From positions 4,718,318 through 4,782,317 of the forward strand of contig OZ025265.1 of NCBI GenBank assembly GCA_964019135.1: a stretch of 64,000 nt of DNA, given 5' to 3'. The notes beneath the pieces are model-generated. The model did no database searches and had not been told where the DNA came from. It saw nothing but the letters and a program-made list of their open reading frames with translations. Shown here in pieces: positions 20,809 to 33,107 of this stretch (position 1 is its first letter; every line of letters begins with the position of its first letter). The translations under genes were made by a program, and so were the position numbers. This DNA is from Arenicola marina (taxonomy: Eukaryota; Annelida; Polychaeta; Arenicolidae).

Positions 20809-23344
20809 CTGACAACATCCACATGATAATAATAACAATAATGTGTGGATGCCCCGATGGTATCCTATTATGATGTTAGCTTAACCACTTCCCGAACATT
20901 CCGTCCAAAGTAAGAGGAACTGAACCAACGGCAGCCTGAAGAATGCCATCGCCACGCCATCGCCAGGCCATCGCCACGTCATCGCCACGCCATCGCCACG
21001 CCATCGCTTAGCGCAGCGGCTGTGTTATCTACCTATGTACCATGCAGAGGCCTAAAGCCCCACAGGGCGGCCCCGGTATGTCACTGGCCACGTGTTGCTG
21101 AGCCACGTACCTGCAGGGGCCACTTTGATGGCGATGTAGGACCAGAACGCCATGAAGACAGACACGAACAGGGTGGTGCCCGCCACCACGAGCCCCATGA
21201 TGGAAGCCAGCTTCACCGGAATCGTATCTGTAAGCACACAATTAACAGTCCTCTACGGCACAAGTCGACGGGCGGCCTCCCTACATTGTCTTAACTCGGC
21301 CGTCTGATATTTAAACGACCGATTTAGGAAAATAAATTCATACATTGAGATTGAATTGGTGAGGGCAATATTCGAAAAAGCCGTCAATACAATTTTACAA
21401 TTTGTGCAAAGCGTTTTTTATAATTTACATATAAATGACATATCGGGCCTGTGATTGAGCTCTTTCATTACAAAGTCAGCCACAAATAATCATTGCAAGT
21501 TAAATATATTTAAATGTTGAATGCGACTTACTATTTAGTTCAACATATATTGCGATTGCGGGGATATGTTAAGCAAGCTACATCTTGCGCGCGATTCTCC
21601 AGTTTTTTAGCACCTCCACGGAGGATTTGGCCGAGGGTCAGTTACGTTTTTAAATGCTATCGTAACTATGTCTGCCGATGGGGGCAATTTGAAAGGAAAA
21701 TTATTGGTCACTTGATGAAATTCGATTTCTCAGGATACAATAACCAGAGTAGAACCTTCAATTATTCTGCTGCTTTTAATTCAAGTCCTAACACGTAAGC
21801 AGGATTCTAGATCTGGCTGATGGAGCGCATATCATCGCCATTCACTGCAGTCACAACATCACAGGGTCACAGTGAGCAAGCCAATCACAGAAACCCAGGA
21901 CCATAGTGAGCCAGCAAATCACAGAAACCCAGGACCATAGTAAGCCAGCCAATCACAGAAACCCAGGGCCATAGTGGGCCAGCCAATCACAGAAACCCAG
22001 GACCATAGTGAGCCAGCCAATCACAGAAGCCCAGGGCCATAGTGGGCCAGCCAATCACAGAAACCCAGGACCATAGTGAGCCAGCCAATCACAGAAACCC
22101 AGGAACATAGTGAGCCAGCCAATCACAGAAACCCATGATATTAGCGAGCCAAACGATCACCGAAACCCAGAACAATAGTGAGCCAGCCAATCACAGAAAC
22201 CCAGGGCCATAGTGGGCCAGCCAAACACAGAAACCCAGGAACATAGTGAGCCAGCCAATCACAGAAACCCAGGACCATAGTGAGCCAGCCAATCACAGAA
22301 ACCCAGGGCCATAGTGAGCCAGCCAATCACAGAAACCCAGGACCATAGTGAGCCAGCCAATCACAGAAACCCAGGACCATAGTGAGCCAGCCAATCACAG
22401 AAACCCAGGACCATAGTGACCCAGCCAATCACAGAAGCCCAGGGCCATAGTGGGCCAGCCAAACACAGAAACCCAGGACCATAGTGAGCCAGCCAATCAC
22501 AGAAACCCAGGACCATAGTGAGCCAGTATCACAGAAACCCAGGACCATACTGAGCCTGCCAATCACAAAAGCTCAAGACCGTAGTGAGCCAGCCAATCAC
22601 AGAAACCCAGGACCATAGTGAGCCAGCCAATCACAGAAACCCAGGACCGTAGTGAGCCAGCCAATCACAAAAACCTAGGACCATAATGAGCCAGCCAATC
22701 ACAGAAACCCAGGACCGTAGTGAGCCAGTCAAGCACAGAAGCCTTAGGTCATAGTGAACGAGCCAATCACAGAAGCCCATGGCTATAGCGAGCCAATTAC
22801 AGGAGTCCGGAAGGGGGGGGGGGGGGGTTGAGGGGGGAGGGTGTCCAGTGTCGATTTTCGCAATTCTCTTTGTGAAATGTCGTTTTTTCACGACGTTCCG
22901 AGTCACTAAAAAAAAACTGAGCTTGTGTCGCGATCGCTTGTCGTCATGTATCCCTTCCGGACCCCTAATTACAGAACAATTACAGAATCATAGATAAATA
23001 ACAAACCATTTGTATCTTTGTCGTTGGGCAATATATGTAAACGATCTATAACGATCATACCTCAAGTATGAGCCGTCACGCGACCGCGACACCACGCCGC
23101 CAGCAGTTCCTACCTGTACACAGTCGATCGGGCTCCCCCCATTCACCGCTTGGCGTTGTGTCGTTGCCATGGTTTTCTGCGAGGCACGTTAACATGGAGG
23201 TACCGTATCCACCCTTTGACCTCAGACAGTTGTAGAGGACGAAGTCACCGCCAACATATGAGATCTTGACGGTCTTCGTGTCCACCGCGACCACCCCCTC
23301 CAGGTCCTCGGGGGTGGTAGGGTAGCTGCACACCTCGGCGCCGC
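20678..23344 (-). CDS. Partial Sushi/CCP-domain membrane protein gene
   Basis: Three minus-strand exons join in phase. Exon 23344-23114 (231 bases, phase 1-1, typical of CCP modules) encodes GGAEVCSYPTTPEDLEG, then KISYVGGDFVLYNC, MLTCLAENHGN and SGEWGEPDRLC: four cysteines with the Trp before the last, as in Sushi domains. Exon 21227-21111 encodes DTIPVKLASIMGLVVAG and a hydrophobic helix ending YIAIKVAPA. Exon 20808-20678 encodes DVVAGWLVLRSETLFT, CLTIVFFITCPATA and SIQALSVST then TGA. The reading frame just upstream of the CCP exon has no ATG, and GTTTGCCCTCGCCAG reads as an acceptor, so the leader exon lies further upstream and is not identified. The product would be a small extracellular CCP module on one or two membrane helices. 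Without the last splice the frame ends at RGRPVGL instead. Function unknown. Confidence 0.55.
21111..21227 (-). CDS. Transmembrane exon of the CCP gene
   Basis: 117 bases between the acceptor GTGTGCTTACAG and the donor GCAG|GTACGT, phase 1 in and out. It encodes a helix of about 25 residues (ASIMGLVVAGTTLFVSVFMA and FWSYIAI). Confidence 0.6.
21871..22803. repeat. 34-bp tandem array with a CCAAT box per unit, about 27 copies
   Basis: The unit is AGCCAGCCAATCACAGAAAC then CCAGGACCATAGTG. It lies in the intron between the CCP and transmembrane exons. Nearly every unit carries AGCCAATCAC, a close match to the NF-Y CCAAT-box consensus. Confidence 0.95.
22812..22846. repeat. G-rich low-complexity run
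   Basis: A G homopolymer followed by GAGGGGGGAGGG directly after the 34-bp array. Confidence 0.9.
23114..23344 (-). CDS. Sushi/CCP exon
   Basis: Symmetric phase 1-1 exon of 231 bases, with an acceptor after a pyrimidine-rich tract and the donor ACAG|GTAGGA. The cysteine spacing and GEWGEPDRLC end fit one CCP module of about 70 residues. Confidence 0.65.
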
Positions 23345-25880
23345 CTGGCGAGGGCAAACATAACCACACAGCCAATATAACGAGCTGGAGCACCACATGC
23401 GGAAGGAAATTCTACTTGTCTTCGGAAAATACCCTTTTTAAACGGAATGATCACTTGTTATTGACGTGACCCTAGGGACGGTTCGATCGTATGTTTGTTG
23501 CCATTGCATCATGCGCTGGGGGTAAGACTGTGAGGTGTGTAACATTTTCAGTACATAACTGTTTGAGAGCAGGAGGCACGTGCCCCCCCCCCCCCCCACT
23601 ATTTGGTGGAAAATAAGCACATGCCCCTCTTTTCTCTGAATATTGTATCAATGTCTCACCATGTAAAATAAAATTCCGTGCACCCCCCCCCCCACTCCCC
23701 TTGCAAAATCCTGGATCCGCCACCGCAGAGTATACCAGTACCTACATGACTGATTGCCCCCCTCCCCGCTGGTGGCCTGCGGAAAATACCAGTACCTATA
23801 CGTCTGCTTGCTCACCCCCCCCCCCCGATCTTCCCGTCGCACCGCTACAATATTGTTACCAAATAGCTTACTCGATTCATCAGCCAACTTCTAAAATACT
23901 CACTATTTGGCGGTCATTTATGCATTAATCGAGTTAAAGACGAAAATGTGTCGCCATTTGGTGAATAGGTCGCGTAGAGATCGATTGACTGTGGCTTGTC
24001 GAGGAAAAGTCGCTTGAAGGAAGCAAAAAACTCGGCGCCATGGATCTTCTTAACTGGCTGCTGTTCTGATGAGATATCCATATCGAATCTGAGGTTATAG
24101 AGGGGTAGAGGGGTTTCGGAGCGACAAGGAGCGGTGGCGCACTGTTATCGTTACGTGGCACCCAGTCAGTCTAATGCAAGCCATGACACGATCCACACAA
24201 GCCATGTACTGGGGCGTTATGATGCAAGTCAACTTCCATGACCGGTGTAGCATGATAACCTGTCCGCCGTGATAAAGTGTCCGGCTGGCGTTTTTCGCAT
24301 GGGCAGCGAGTGGGGTTGCTATTTAAAAACCGCATGTAACCGGCTGTGAAGGAAACTGCTATAATGATGCATATGGTAAGATTTTGGGTGTGCCAAAAAC
24401 TGCACACCCAAAGTAATACCGTCAGCAATATAAGAAGCAGATATATCTTCAGATTTTCTGCCTCTGTGTGTCGGGGTGTGGGGGGGGGGGGGGGGGGTGT
24501 TATGCCATGCTTGTCAGCCCCACACCAAATTACCCGGAATTTTGTCAATAATAACAAATTCGTCGACGCATAATAAACGACATTGACGAAGTGAGCTTGA
24601 AACACTGTCGCGTTTATGACACATTTTAAGCCATTTTTTGTCCGCAAGTCACCTTGCGCAGATTGCAAACAAGATGGACATTGATCGTCAATTGTTTTCC
24701 CATCGCTTCCAGAGTTAAATCTGTCTAGAGGAAGTCGCTCGGACGTCCGAGGCACCATAACCCGGTCTTATTTGCTGGACAGGCCTTTCGCAGCGTGAAG
24801 CAGGGCCATCTAGTGTGAAGGCGGCAAGCTGAATGTCCGCACAGGGTATAAACACGTCCGCCAATGGCGGCAGTTTAGATCCTCGTTATGGCCTTAAGTG
24901 CCTTTAATAAGTCTTTTTGGGCGTAAACGGGTCGTACTATTGGAACTTTTTTGTTCGGGATGTCGTTAAGGGATTGTAGTTTGGGGGGCTCACATGTCCT
25001 GTTTTAAACCTTCCATCGTTGCGAAATTAAATTAAATCATTCTCCAAGAGAGTCAAGAGTTGATTTTATTCCGGTCACCCTCACTGTTATCACCGCCTCT
25101 GTGTATTTATAACGGATAGCGTGCATGGCAGGAATATTGTAACGTGTAAGAATAGATTTCTGCACGCGTTTGTACGCGTTTTGTATTATTTAATAAGACC
25201 CGTTTGACATAGATTTTATATATTGGCGATTCATTTCCCTCACATTTTACCAGGCAGGAAAGCCGGAGCAAAGCATCATATAAAAGAAGCTAATAATTTG
25301 GAAAATTGTGTGTAGTCGAGCATTTGTGAAGCAACTAAAGTCAACAAATGTGGCTAAGACTGGGTTTGGGAAAATGTACATCCCCCACACACTCATTTCC
25401 AGTCTCCCTACGCTGCATGCTATCCATCTCATTCCTCCAAAATGCTACATTTGTGATCGCTTTATACAGATTAATATATCTCAAGGTTGACATTACGTCA
25501 TATGTCCCTGATATTCTGCTTTGGAATAAATGGGGTGGGGGGGGGGGTGGGCTCTAAAAATGTGAGTTCATAGAGCGGGTTGCCACCCAGAAATACCCCC
25601 TTGGAGCGGATTTTGGTGTTAAAACGCTCCGATCGAGCGGATTTTGGCGGTAAAACCCCGACCGAGCGGATTTTGGCGGTAAAACCCCGACCGAGCGGCT
25701 TTTGGTGGCCGCCCCCAAACCAAGCAATGTATTAAGTACGCCCCCGGGTTCCCAACCATCCACATGCACTTAATGTATTGGCCACATTCAACAACCATAA
25801 AGCCTAGCATTCGGTGCGGGAGGGGGGTGGGGGGCAGGAAGCTTGTGCCGTCTCAAGCCTCCGGTTGAAGCCGATATCCT
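23345..25880. other. No recognised gene; C/G runs and one inverted-repeat-element end
   Basis: Long C runs lie at about 23583-23598, 23685-23699 and 23814-23826, and a G run at about 24480-24497. The sequence CCTGGATCCGCCACCG near 23711-23726 is the right end of the CAGTGGCGGAT family described at 26763 and 30283; I find no matching left end. A 195-residue minus frame at 24171-24758 looks accidental. Confidence 0.5.
25600..25700. repeat. 29-bp repeat, about three copies
   Basis: Near-identical units built on GAGCGGATTTTGGCGGTAAA followed by ACCCCGACC. Confidence 0.8.
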
Positions 25881-25899
25881 ACCCCCCTCCCCCCCCCCA

Positions 25900-26088
25900 C
25901 CACCACCACCACCACCCCGGTCTCCCGTTCACAACTCCTCCCCGGTAGTCAACATAACATCTGACACGCTCTTCGCCGTTCACTTTTGTAAAGCTCCACA
26001 AGCCAATTGGTGGGTCCCGCCCTGTTATTTCACACTGCAGGGACTCCGCGGGGTATCCGTTACAATATACATTGCACGGCCATGTCAT
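25900..26088 (-). other. Possible coding exon, minus strand
   Basis: A frame with protein-like composition encodes NVYCNGYPAESLQ, CEITGRDPPIGLWSF and VNGEERVRCYVDYRG. CGGAGTCCCTGCAG just before TGTGAAATAACA could be an acceptor. It runs into a (CCA)n/C-rich tract without a clear donor. It lies upstream of the CCP gene on the same strand and could be an earlier exon of it. No family recognised. Confidence 0.2.
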
Positions 26089-26762
26089 TCAGTGGCCACG
26101 AGACAAGCATTGCCTGGCTGGCTAGCTTTTACGACGTCTCTAAGTTAAAAGCCTTGTGATCTACGGTGAGGAAGCCTCCAGTTTACGCATGGACCGCGTG
26201 TCTATGCAATGTAAATTATTCTTAGGGGGGGTCCTTTTACAGCGCAATCAAAACAATACTGCACTAAATAAATGTCGGTGTTTTCGCCCAGGCTGCCTAG
26301 CGGATCCAGCAACGAGGGTCATTCACACGTGGGGCAGAAATAGGGCGAGACAAAAATTCTCAACAGATTTCTTTTCCCTTCCCATTAAGTTACTCTAAAA
26401 CGACATCCCTTTTCGCTCCACCATTATGTAAATATGCTACTCGTGAACGTTTACGCCGCGCCGCGGCTCCATATCCGTTATGGTAACTGCCGGTGTCTAA
26501 CTCATACAAAATGTGCTGTAAAATAATATTTATAGATGCGCAAGTGCTGTCGATTCGATAATGTGCAAGTAGCCTAGCCCTGCGCGCTTGGCGTGCTGGG
26601 GTGCAGAACGGAAAGACAACGGTTTGACCATCGGATGTCGGACATGGAGAATATCGGCAGGAAGAGGAAAGACGCAACCCTCTACTAAAATCATCGCCGA
26701 ACTCCGTTAAGACCACTGGTTGATATTTCCACGGAATTGCCTTGCTAGTTGTTGTGAGCTGT

Positions 26763-27005
26763 CAGGGGCGGATCTAGGAATTTGCCAAGGGGGGGGGGGG
26801 GTGGGGTTGCTGTCTGAAACTGCCGACCGAGGGGTGTGCTCATATGTTCAGGGGTTCCCAAGGTGCGTGTTTCTCTCTGAAGACTTGTGACCGGGGGGCG
26901 GGGGCTTCGAGAACCCGACTTTAACAGTATATGTTCAGTTTCCCAAGGGGGGGGGGGGGGGGGGTTGCAACCCCCCTAACCCCCCCCCCCCTAGATCCGC
27001 CACTG
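26763..27005. mobile_element. Short inverted-repeat element (MITE-like), CAG(T/G)GGCGGAT family
   Basis: Starts CAGGGGCGGATCTAGG and ends CCTAGATCCGCCACTG, so the ends are inverted repeats of about 15 bases. 243 bases long and without coding capacity; G run near the left end, C run near the right. No target duplication is clear. Confidence 0.7.
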
Positions 27006-30000
27006 GCCGTATTTGATATTCTCTCGGGTTTGCTGGTTTAACCAGCAAACTCCCTGACCTGGGCTTCCAACAACTCTCCAAGTGCTCGTTATCCCCCCAG
27101 ACGTCTCCATGAAACAAACCGGCTCAGTCCTATTATCCCCCATAATAAAGTCTGACAGGTGTTTGCGACGACGTCCCATCATTCCGCTTTCTTCTGGGTT
27201 ACGATGAAAACAAAGCTAATTAATTGTCTCTTCGTGACAGTGGGGAGTGTTGGGAGTCATTGTGTCATGTATAAGTGGTTGTTTCCGGCAAATTTAATCC
27301 CCGATCACGTCAGCATGGTCGTCCAAAGTGACTGGTCGCTTGGCAACAACAACAACTGCACGGGGAAGGGCGGAGAGGGGGGGGGGGGGGGAGGGGGCGG
27401 ATGTTCAGCAACTGTGGCACACATATATTAGACACATCTCTTACGTGAATTGGACCAGTCCCAATGCAATATATACGCCCTCAATCATAACATACCCAAG
27501 AGATTTTAACAAGGACAAAAAATAATATAAATGAACGGTGTAATGAGAAAAACACTTACATCATCAAAGTGCCATTGTGAACCTTTAACGATCTAGGAAA
27601 TAAATACGACACAATTATTATCTTGAACTGCCAGGCCTACATACACGCTGGGGCAAAAGGAGGCACACGAATCAATACTGAGACGAGATATCGTCTGGGT
27701 GGACGGCGAGATCCTCTCCCCTCGCTGGATTCCCAGGGAAAGGAAGTGCACATAGGGCCTCCACATTAACCCCAGTGTTGTGGGCAATGGTGCGAGCTGG
27801 GATTTAACGGATGACGCGCTACACTCGAGATTGCCGCCTCCTAATTAACTGCTCAGCAATCGCTGTCCGGACGAGCGACCTTGACTTCCACCGAGAGGTG
27901 ACAATCGGACCGGATGCGGAGCAGAGGCGCGATCCATTTCCGCTTTGGTGGAGGCGGCCGGGTTGCCGGCGTCTCCGTGTGACCTCTGGGGCAGGCTCAA
28001 GGGCACACGGCATCTGGGTCGGTAAACAAATCGCGATCGCATATAGCGCACTATAGCGGTCTAGTCATATGAACCGTCGCCACGAATATCTTTCTGCTTT
28101 GCCCAGTTACCAAAAAGTGAAGTCTCACAAACTAAACAACGGTGGCGAGTACATAGCTCATTGCCGATCTAATGCCTGCCTGAAAAACTAAAAACACAAC
28201 GAGTCTCCGCGTAAGTAATCGATAAAGTGAAACGAAGAAAAATGGGCAATTACATTTAGCATTGTTGAACCAAACCTAGATCGACTTGAGAAAAATTTCC
28301 TCAACTAAATAAATACCGGACTTCATAAGCTGTCATGGGAACACCCTGACCGCCAGCTGGTCCGCCCTGCGTTTAGAGTGCAGCGTCCCACATTGTAATC
28401 AATACATGTCAACATGATCCAATTAATTCCCAATGGTCTTGGTAACTAGAACTTGTCCCGTGGTGGCTGACATTGTTATAATACCATTGGTCTTCAATAC
28501 CAGCTTTACAATGCTGCAGTTCTCCTGAATGTATTGTGCGATTTTGCCTCCACTAGTCATCTCCTTCTTTCCTGCTTCCTTTCGAAAAACCACTTTGAAT
28601 CCCATGAAGTCAATTGAGCTCCATTTCCAAAAGACTCACTGAAGCATTGCTCGCTGCGCCATGCTGACAACGCAAATGTTTCGGATAAGCGGCTATCAAA
28701 GGATGATTATGACAATGGGGCTGAACTACATCCAGAATCCAATTCGTCAGCCATCGATTCGTCCAGTGGTGAGGGCGGTAGAAAAGCCCTTTGGTGACGC
28801 ATATCGTCATAAAATAGGACAACATGATTGTATATGTTGAGAGGGGGCAGTCTGCGAGTTTTAATGGTTATATTTCCTTCTGGTGCAATGGATGGATCCG
28901 CGTACCCTATTCTCCTGTCATTCCACCTTATGTGACTTTTTTATCTTTAGCTTCATCCGTTTGTCGATCTCCCGGACAGAGGGCATTGCGTTAACGCTTT
29001 AGTCTTTATGGCCTATCTACCAACGATATTAGTAGGTCTACACTAATACTTGTCTACTTTGGCCTTACGTCAGTAAAATTCCAATCATTAGAAAATTGTC
29101 CATCATACACGAAAAATAAAAGTGAGTCCCATAAAATACATATTTGCATTTTTGCATAAAACCCTTCCCCTCTTTCGTTTTGTCGCAAGATCAAAATGAT
29201 CTGATTTGCTAAGTTAATCTCGTGGTCGATGAAGGGGAGGGCTGGGGGGGGGGGGGGGGGGGGGCGTGACGACCGGCTATGCCGCTCTTCAGAAAGAGAT
29301 ACATTTGGTGAGGAGGAGGCAAACACATGTCATAGCAAATCATTGTGTTTCGGCAAACTGAATTTCAAAGTAAAGACAAATTGCTCTATTTTCCTTCCGA
29401 TCGAATAAACAGGTTATAAGCTTACTCGGCAAACGTCCAAGCTCTACTGCCTCTAGTCACCCCGCCACGCTTTTTACCCCCCCCTCCCCCCCCCCCCCCC
29501 CCCCCCAACCCCTCCCGACATCTGAAAGTATCAAAATGCGAAACGGGAAGATGGTGGTATTTGAGCATAGGCCTACAACCGCACGGCGCTGCACATCTGT
29601 GGAGTGGGGGGGAGGGGGTAGGGACCCGTTCATGTGTTGTGAGGCCCCTACCGCACCCCCTCTCACCACATATGTCTAGCGATTGTGGCATACAGGGGTG
29701 GGGGTGGGGGGAGGGGCCTGTTTATATGTGTTGTGAGCCTGCCCCCCCCCCCCCGCCCCCCCCCCCTCCGGAAATATATGCAGCGCTTGTGATGTAGATC
29801 TACATTGATAACTTAGTATTTTTTTTGGTGATACTGATACAGGCGCGATCAGCTCTTGGCCAACAAGGAAAGGGATGACGGATATTGGAAGAATATAAGG
29901 GACTAACGTCTAAACTTATGTCAAACATTATTTGCCAACATAGTTAACCAATTACATTTTTGTGTTGCTATGACCTACCTCGGGCAACACATATCATGAT

Positions 30001-30282
30001 GAGGAAAAAGGTCAACATCGCGTATGGTCGCATGATTAGTCCCTTTGTGCATTCGAGGTGGCAGGTATTTCTTTACCTGTTTCCAATACTGGCGCGCCTT
30101 TCGTAACCAGAGATACAGTGACGTCACAATCGGCCACGCGGTAAACGCACGCGTGTCGTTATGGTTCCAGTCACTGTGCATTGTGTCGTCATTATCAAGG
30201 CCATAACATGACTCTTTACCCAACTTTTTGTAGTACTGATGGTGGGGGTTTGGCGAGGGGAGGAGGTCGTTTCAGAGTAACC
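27006..30282. other. No recognised gene; several homopolymer G or C runs
   Basis: G runs lie at about 27378 and 29247, and C runs at about 29477-29507 and 29740-29765. A 60-codon minus frame at 28423-28605 (FRKEAGKKEMTSGGKIAQYI) has protein-like composition but no recognised family or splice context. Confidence 0.45.
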
Positions 30283-30536
30283 CAGTGGCGGATCCAAGGC
30301 GGGGAGGGGTAAGTGGGTTTAACCCCCCTCCCCAACCGATCCAAGCAAGAGGATGTTAACGACTGTTAAAGTCGACATTGTTTCAATGATCTTTTTTTGA
30401 GAAATATCGCCGTTTGTCTTTTTTCATGCAAAATCAAGGCCATTTGAAGTGCACCCCTCCCCCCCTCGCCCCCGGTCCCAAGTGCTCAGTGACCCCCCGC
30501 CCCCCCCCCCCCTTCAAATTCCTACATCCGCCTCTG
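30283..30536. mobile_element. Short inverted-repeat element with 6-bp target duplication
   Basis: Starts CAGTGGCGGATCCAAGG and ends CCTACATCCGCCTCTG. It is flanked on both sides by GTAACC (30277-30282 and 30537-30542), which looks like a target-site duplication. 254 bases, no coding capacity, same family as 26763-27005. Confidence 0.8.
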
Positions 30537-30879
30537 GTAACCATAATGAATAAAATTAATTTATTTACCCCCCGGGGGGCGGGGAGGGGGGGGGGGTACA
30601 GCCCCCATGACACCGGACCCCACCTGCCCGCCACACACACCCGCAACCCCAGCACACCCTGTGGGTGCAGGGTATCAGCAATACTACGGCACAGACTAGT
30701 TCAGAGTAAAATTCGGTGCGCACCCCGGGGTGTTCGCCAGCGCGGGCTACATTCAGATAGAAAGACCCATCCGTATACACCTGGCAAGAGCCATGTAATA
30801 ACCCTCACCGCTTGGCGGCGCCACCACGATCCTGTTACAGGGTTATAGATACGGCTTTCGCTTCGATAAAATTCTTTAA

Positions 30880-31400
30880 TCAAACATAAAAGTGCATGGA
30901 GTCGAAAAGGGCAAAGAGTGAGAAATTGTCAAATTAATTAAATGCAAGTGGCGCAACACTTCGCCACTAACTGGCGCAACACTTCGCCACTAACTGGCGC
31001 AACACTTCGCCACTAACTGGCGGAACACTTCGCCAGTAATTGAGGGAACGCATTGCCAATAAACGTGAACAGACCACGTGACCCTATTATGGGTTGGCGT
31101 AACAAATTGCCATGTACATAAGTGAAATACATCACCATGAATACCTACGTAGGCGGAACATATATCGCCCTGTACGAATGTAAAACACATCGCATACTAG
31201 ACACATTATCCACATAATTATTGAATGAGCACCTTATATAGGTCAAACTGGATGGCAGACAATACGCGGTAAATCTCGCACGTTTAACTAAAAACTAAAA
31301 TTTCAATTGAGTTGATTGTTCTTATCTTTTTGCCAAGGAAGATGCGGGGACATCTGCCATGCTCAGAAATGTATATAATTGGGCTTTATTCTGAATCACA
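30880..31400. repeat. Dispersed repeat, copy A
   Basis: Shares GTCAAATTAATTAAAT, several copies of AACACTTCGCCACTAACTGG, then CACGTGACCCTATTATGGGT with the copy at 33680-34190. The internal 23-bp unit is tandemly repeated about four times here. No coding capacity. Confidence 0.7.
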
Positions 31401-32029
31401 ACCATTCAGTTGATCAAATCAAAAAGTGAAACAAAAATTCAAATGAACAAATTTCAAGATTTATACTTGTTTTGGAGACTCATTAAGATTGATTCAAATT
31501 CTGTATGGTCGCTTTCATGAGAGCCAATGGGATTGTCGTTTGTAATGTAGCTTTCTATTTAATTGCAACCTATCAGAAGTATGATAACATTTACAAATGG
31601 TGTTCAGAAAAACGATATCCTTAGATATTCTTCTAATCAAATTTTTCGTCAGTTTACTACAGCAGTTCATAAATATAAGAGTGTGGAATTAAAGCCGAAA
31701 TTCAATCAAAATGTATTATAACGGAGGTGGTGGGGAGGAGGAGACAACCTCGTCGGCATCTGTTGTCCGAAGGACTATATTGGGTAGAACTTCTTGCTGC
31801 CAGCCATCAGTCGGCATGTGATTGGTTGGCTACAATAAACAACGGGTTGCTAGGGGCCCCGGCGTGGACGAGTGCATTCTTGTTTCTGCTCTACTGGGGG
31901 GGGGGGGGGGGGGGGTCTTGTCTCCTTACGTGCTAAATAACATCTCTCCAATACATAAAAGTGTTCTATATGTAGGCCTATGTAGAATCACATCTATAAT
32001 ACTGTGCAACCAAAATTTAGCCATTGGAG
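31401..32029. other. No recognised gene
   Basis: AT-rich sequence with a G run at about 31898-31915 and no supported feature. Confidence 0.5.
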
Positions 32030-33075
32030 CAGGCATGGGGTGATTACATTGTAACTGTAATCGGTTACGATTACTTGGAAATTTCATTATTACGATTACG
32101 ATCACAGGAAATATGAAAGTAATCGATCACGATTACATTGAAAGTAATCATGATTACAATCATGATTACTTTCTATGTTTTAATCAATGCGCTCTGAACT
32201 AGTCCTTTAAGTAACAATTTTATCATAGCTAACATTGAAAGAGCGGGGCCACACATATTTGTCGGGAACGAGTTCAGAAACAGGCGATTCAAATACCAGC
32301 ATTTTGTATGAAATCTGGGCAGCTTGGTTGGAATAGCGGCACATTTCTGATAATAGGGCTATGCGTTCAATTCCCGACGGGGTCACTTTTGAAGGCACTT
32401 AATGAGGATTACAACCCACGGTAATCATTATGTGAAGAACAACGCTCGATCGTAATAAGTTATTCTAAATATTCTTAATCAAAAGTTAATGAAAGCATAA
32501 GTAGAAAAGTTATTGAGTAATATTAAATAGTAACTTAAATGTAAAGAACACAAATTATATATATTTGATGCAAATCCGCTGGATTTATTCTTATCTTCTT
32601 CAAGGAGGTTTAATGGGTAACATAAATTATGTCCTCTATATAAAATGGCAGGTAATAAAGGAAACCACAATGCTATAGGACACGGGGATATCCATACCAT
32701 ACGTTGCCGCACCCCAGTACTGAACCCAGTCAAGTTCGTTTTATAACAACACCTCCTTCAATCCATTTTTACAGAGAAAAATAATACAAGCATCTAACAC
32801 CACAGGCCAGCAGGACGGTCGTGCCTAATTTTAATTTATGATACTGGCGACATAGAAGGTGTAAAGCTCAGTTCGGAGACAGAAACAGCCCGAGTGAAAA
32901 TTGTAAAGCAATCATTAAAAGTAATCATGATTACGATTACATTAGCAATGTAATCGATTACGATTACGATTACATTGCCTTTAAAACCAATGTAATCGAT
33001 TACAATTACGATTACTTGAAAAATGCAATCGATTACAATCGATTAAGATTAATGATTATGATTACCCCATGTCTG
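32030..33075. mobile_element. GATTAC-rich terminal-inverted-repeat element, 1.05 kb
   Basis: The left end reads CAGGCATGGGGTGATTAC; the right end, read on the minus strand, begins CAGACATGGGGTAATC. Both sub-terminal regions are packed with GTAATCGATTAC-type words for about 150 bases. There is no transposase frame, so it would be non-autonomous. CAG-ended inverted repeats resemble hAT elements, but I see no 8-bp target duplication. Confidence 0.65.
32313..32385 (+). ncRNA. tRNA-like segment inside the GATTAC element
   Basis: An A-box-like GGGCAGCTTGG and a B-box-like GTTCAATTCC lie about 45 bases apart, with a D-arm-like AGCTTGGTTGGAATAGCG and a T-arm-like GCGTTCAATTCCCG. The acceptor stem is not convincing. 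It may be a decayed tRNA or a tRNA-derived SINE head. Confidence 0.3.
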
Positions 33076-33107
33076 GTGTACACTGCGCAGTGACACAGTA
33101 TCCACAG

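Noticed and set aside
23371-23396. Signal peptide directly upstream of the CCP exon (VLQLVILAVWLCLPSP)
   Set aside because: The frame has no ATG there (it would need a GTG start). The same bases look like the pyrimidine tract and AG of a 3' splice site, which gives the usual phase-1 CCP exon.
24171-24758. 195-codon minus frame with hydrophobic segments
   Set aside because: It crosses a G/C homopolymer run, has no recognisable domain, and its composition matches the surrounding non-coding sequence.
26390-26716. 108-codon minus frame
   Set aside because: No domain, splice context or conservation evidence. Length is within chance for this base composition.
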